Shown here piece by piece: positions 61,444 through 64,000 of a DNA stretch of 64,000 bases (positions are counted from its first letter, which is position 1; every line of letters starts with the position of its first letter). The translations under genes and the position numbers were made by a program. Origin of the DNA: Nyssa sinensis (taxonomy: Eukaryota; Streptophyta; Magnoliopsida; Cornales; Nyssaceae); the NCBI GenBank assembly GCA_008638375.1, contig CM018047.1, positions 49,322,679 through 49,386,678 of the forward strand. The letters run 5' to 3'. The notes beneath the pieces were generated by a model. It had not been told where the DNA came from. It searched no databases and saw only the letters and a program-made list of their open reading frames with translations.

Positions 61444-62534
61444 GAATTAGAAGAGAGAGAAAGAGCGGTAGGTTTGAATCTACACTTATTTTGGGGGGGA
61501 AAGTTGTAACTATGAGAGCATTGTGTAAAATTTAAGTGATGGTTTTCAGGTGATTGAAGGATTACAGGAGAAATGGTAGTTCGGAGTGTAGAGAAGCAAA
61601 AACCCTAGCTGCTGGGAAAGAGGGGGGATGTGTGTAGAGAGAGAGAAGCGGGGACAGGGGACGGAGGAGGGGCGCTGTTCGTATGCGGGGATGAATAGTG
61701 AAGAGAACACATGATGTATCATGGTTTTAATGCATGTATGGGCATCGATGTCCACGCTTGTAGCGATCGAATGGGGCTGTGATGTTGTGCGAGTGGGGTC
61801 CAATGCACCGATGGGCAAAGGCAATCTTCGTTTTTCAACGTTATTAGGAAGATTTCGGACCCACTGTCTATCTGATGATCGCAACACCGTTTTTATTTTG
61901 CGGCACTTGACAAACCACCGTTGAAGGATTTGCCCAGTTACAGTTAAATCGCCCAATCGATGGACGGCGGCAACGTTAGTTTGGAGTAATGACACACTTT
62001 TCATATTTAGATATATATTTGGGTAACATTTTTTTTAATATTTTTTTAAATAAGTAATAAAATAAAAATTATATATTTAACAAATATATTTTTATATGAT
62101 ATTTATAATGTAATGATGTAAATATTTATATATGTACACGTGTGTATATATATATATATATTTATTTATATGTATACCTGTATTTACTTGTATATTTGAC
62201 TCATATATATTTATATCAATAAAATTAGGGCCAAGCTACTCTCGCTCCTGTTTAGTAAGTTGTGCTTCATCATTAAAAAATGAATTAATTACGTTGATCT
62301 TCATAGAATTATTTTGACAATTATATGTGTATTTTTGAAATGACATTGGCATCTAAATTGTTATATTTGTTATATTGACAATACAAATTCCTCATCCGCA
62401 TAAGATTTGTCATTAACGATGTTAAGATTTTAATTAAAAAATTTATATGACTAAAATACACTTATATATTATACTAACATTTTTTATTATTTCAAAGATT
62501 ACATGAAAAGTATTTGTAATTATCAAATATTGCA
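61440..62534. other. 5' flank of the EBS-like gene and AT-rich sequence
   Basis: The GC-richer part to about 61990 is a plausible promoter. Beyond it is AT-rich sequence with TA runs (62141-62160). The ORF at 61546-62004 minus has no recognisable protein. Confidence 0.4.
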
Positions 62535-63915
62535 AAAAAAAAAAAATCAAATAGTAAATTTATATTTTCTTTAACGTTTATTTCTCAACAATTGTTGCAA
62601 AATAAGTTGGTATTAATATAAAAATTTACAGAAATTATCTTTATAGTTGACAAATAACAAAGAAAATGTCAATATAATTATTACTTAAAATATTATTTTT
62701 TTTGGAATTCAAATATACAAAAAGGAGTGTAAATAATCATTATCCTAAAATTTTCCTTCTCAATGTAATTTCTCATAAGACATGACATATTTAAGTTCGT
62801 CTCTCAACAATTGTTACAAAATGAGTTGGTATTAATATAAAAATTTACAGAAATTACCTTTATAATTAACAAATAACAAAGAAAATGTCAATATAATTAT
62901 TATTTAAAATATTATTTTTTAATTCAAATATGCAAAAAGGAGTGTAAATAATTATTGCCCTAAATTTTTCCTTCTCAAAAAATTTTAGGCAATGCAATTT
63001 CTCATAAGACATGACATATTTTACGTTCGTCTCTCAACAATTGTTGTAGAATGGGTTGATATTAATATAAAAATTTACAGAAATTATCTTTATAATTGAC
63101 AAATAACAAAGAAAATGTCAATATAATTATTACTTAAAATAATACTTTTTTGGGAATTCAAATATACAAAAAAGAGTGTAAATAATCATTATCCTAAAAT
63201 TTTCCTTCTCAATGTAATTTCTCATAAGACATGACATATTTAACGTTCGTCTCTCAACAATTGTTACAGAATGAGTTGGTATTAATATAAAAATTTACAA
63301 AATTTGCCTTTATAATTAACAAATAACCAAGAAAATGTCAATATAATGATTATTTAAAATCTTATTTTTTTTGGAATTCAAATATACAGAAAGGAGTGTA
63401 AATAATCATTATCCTAAAATTTTCCTTCTCAATGTAATTTCTCATAAGACATGACATATTCAACGTTCGTCTCTCAACAATTGTTACCGAATGAGTTGGT
63501 ATTAATATAAAAATTTACAGGAATTGCCTTTATAATTGAAAAATAACAAAGAAAATGTCAATATAATTAGTACTTAAAATATTATTTTTTTTGGAATACA
63601 AATATACAGAAAGGAGTGTAAATAATCATTACCTTAAATTAGGCAATGTAATTTCTCATAAGACATTACATATTTAACGTTTGTCTCTCAACAATTACTA
63701 CAGAATAAGTTGGTATTAATATAAAAATTTACAGGAATTACCTTTATAATTGACAAGTAACAAAGAAAATGTCAATATAATTATTATTTAAAATATTATT
63801 TTTTTTGGAATTCAAATATACAGAAAGAAGTGTAAATAATCATTACCTTAAAATTTTCCTTCTCAAAAACTTTTAGGCAATGCAATTTTTCATAAGACAT
63901 GATATATTTAAAAAA
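62535..63915. repeat. Satellite-like tandem array, 6 copies of ~214-230 bp
   Basis: The marker CAACAATTG(T)T recurs at 62586, 62805, 63035, 63255, 63475 and 63689 (CAACAATTACT in the last). Each unit carries 'AGTTGGTATTAATATAAAAA', 'AAAGAAAATGTCAATATAAT' and 'TCTCATAAGACATGACATAT'. Copies differ by whether they hold a 'TTTTAGGCAATG' segment. AT-rich, noncoding; may end near 63915. Confidence 0.95.
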
Positions 63916-63939
63916 ATATATATTCTAGAGGACTCAGGA

Positions 63940-63970
63940 TCCAGGCCCAAGCCCGGCCCGGCCCGGCCCA
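63940..63970. repeat. GC-rich CCCGG/GGCCC short repeat
   Basis: CCCGGCCCGGCCCGGCCC following the satellite, standing out in an AT-rich setting. It may be the edge of another element lying outside the window. Confidence 0.5.
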
Positions 63971-64000
63971 GTTAGATGCTTGATTTGCTTGCCCAAAAAA

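Noticed and set aside
62535..63915. Regularly spaced repeats considered as a CRISPR array
   Set aside because: Units are ~220 bp, fully repeated without unique spacers, in a plant nuclear genome; this is a satellite.

Overview
This is a gene-poor, AT-rich piece of a plant nuclear genome, almost certainly a eudicot with a medium to large, repeat-rich genome. The evidence is GT-AG introns with long AT-rich interiors, three plant-specific or plant-typical genes, plant Ty1/copia, Ty3/gypsy, MULE, LINE, SINE and PIF/Harbinger-type elements, and many TA and GA microsatellites. No species can be named from the sequence.

Three host genes are supported exon by exon, all on the minus strand. (1) A lycopene-cyclase-paralog CruP-like FAD oxidoreductase, 18 exons, 3608-11760 (reading frame open to about 11905). 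(2) A protein phosphatase 2A B' (B56) regulatory subunit, two coding exons split by a 6.7-kb intron, 23490-31860. (3) An EBS/SHL-type BAH-PHD histone reader, five coding exons, 53550-61334. All splice phases are consistent in my reconstruction. They act in plastid stress and carotenoid metabolism, phosphatase targeting and chromatin-based flowering control respectively. There is no operon-like logic linking them.

The rest is layered transposon debris. 1-1894: 5' part of a minus-strand copia element with its 5' LTR and PBS. 12372-14198: two tandem PIF/Harbinger-like non-autonomous elements with TAA target duplications. 14457-18892: a TIR element (MULE-like, 9-bp imperfect TSD) carrying a proline-rich gene fragment and a 2.9-kb gypsy solo LTR with a perfect 5-bp TSD. 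18902-19783: probable gypsy LTR remnant with an 87-bp minisatellite. Inside the PP2A intron: a SINE, a 410-bp tandem duplication and LINE fragments. 32690-33545: a 430-bp tandem duplication. 35157-48583: a degenerate MULE with transposase on plus and a ULP1-type cysteine-protease gene on minus. It is broken by a 1.2-kb LTR-type insertion in the transposase and by a nearly complete copia element (42222-47513) in a ULP intron. 50313-51455: a long inverted repeat. 62535-63915: six copies of a ~220-bp satellite.

The points most worth following up are these. A 7-bp tandem duplication takes the likely CruP start codon out of frame. The nested MULE-ULP1 composite has an internal duplication of its N-terminal domain, and its catalytic Cys and Trp codons carry G-to-A type changes. 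The inverted repeat is a candidate hairpin/siRNA source. The Pack-MULE-like element interrupted by a solo LTR is also of interest. I found no wholly new system; the MULE-ULP1 composite is the nearest candidate.
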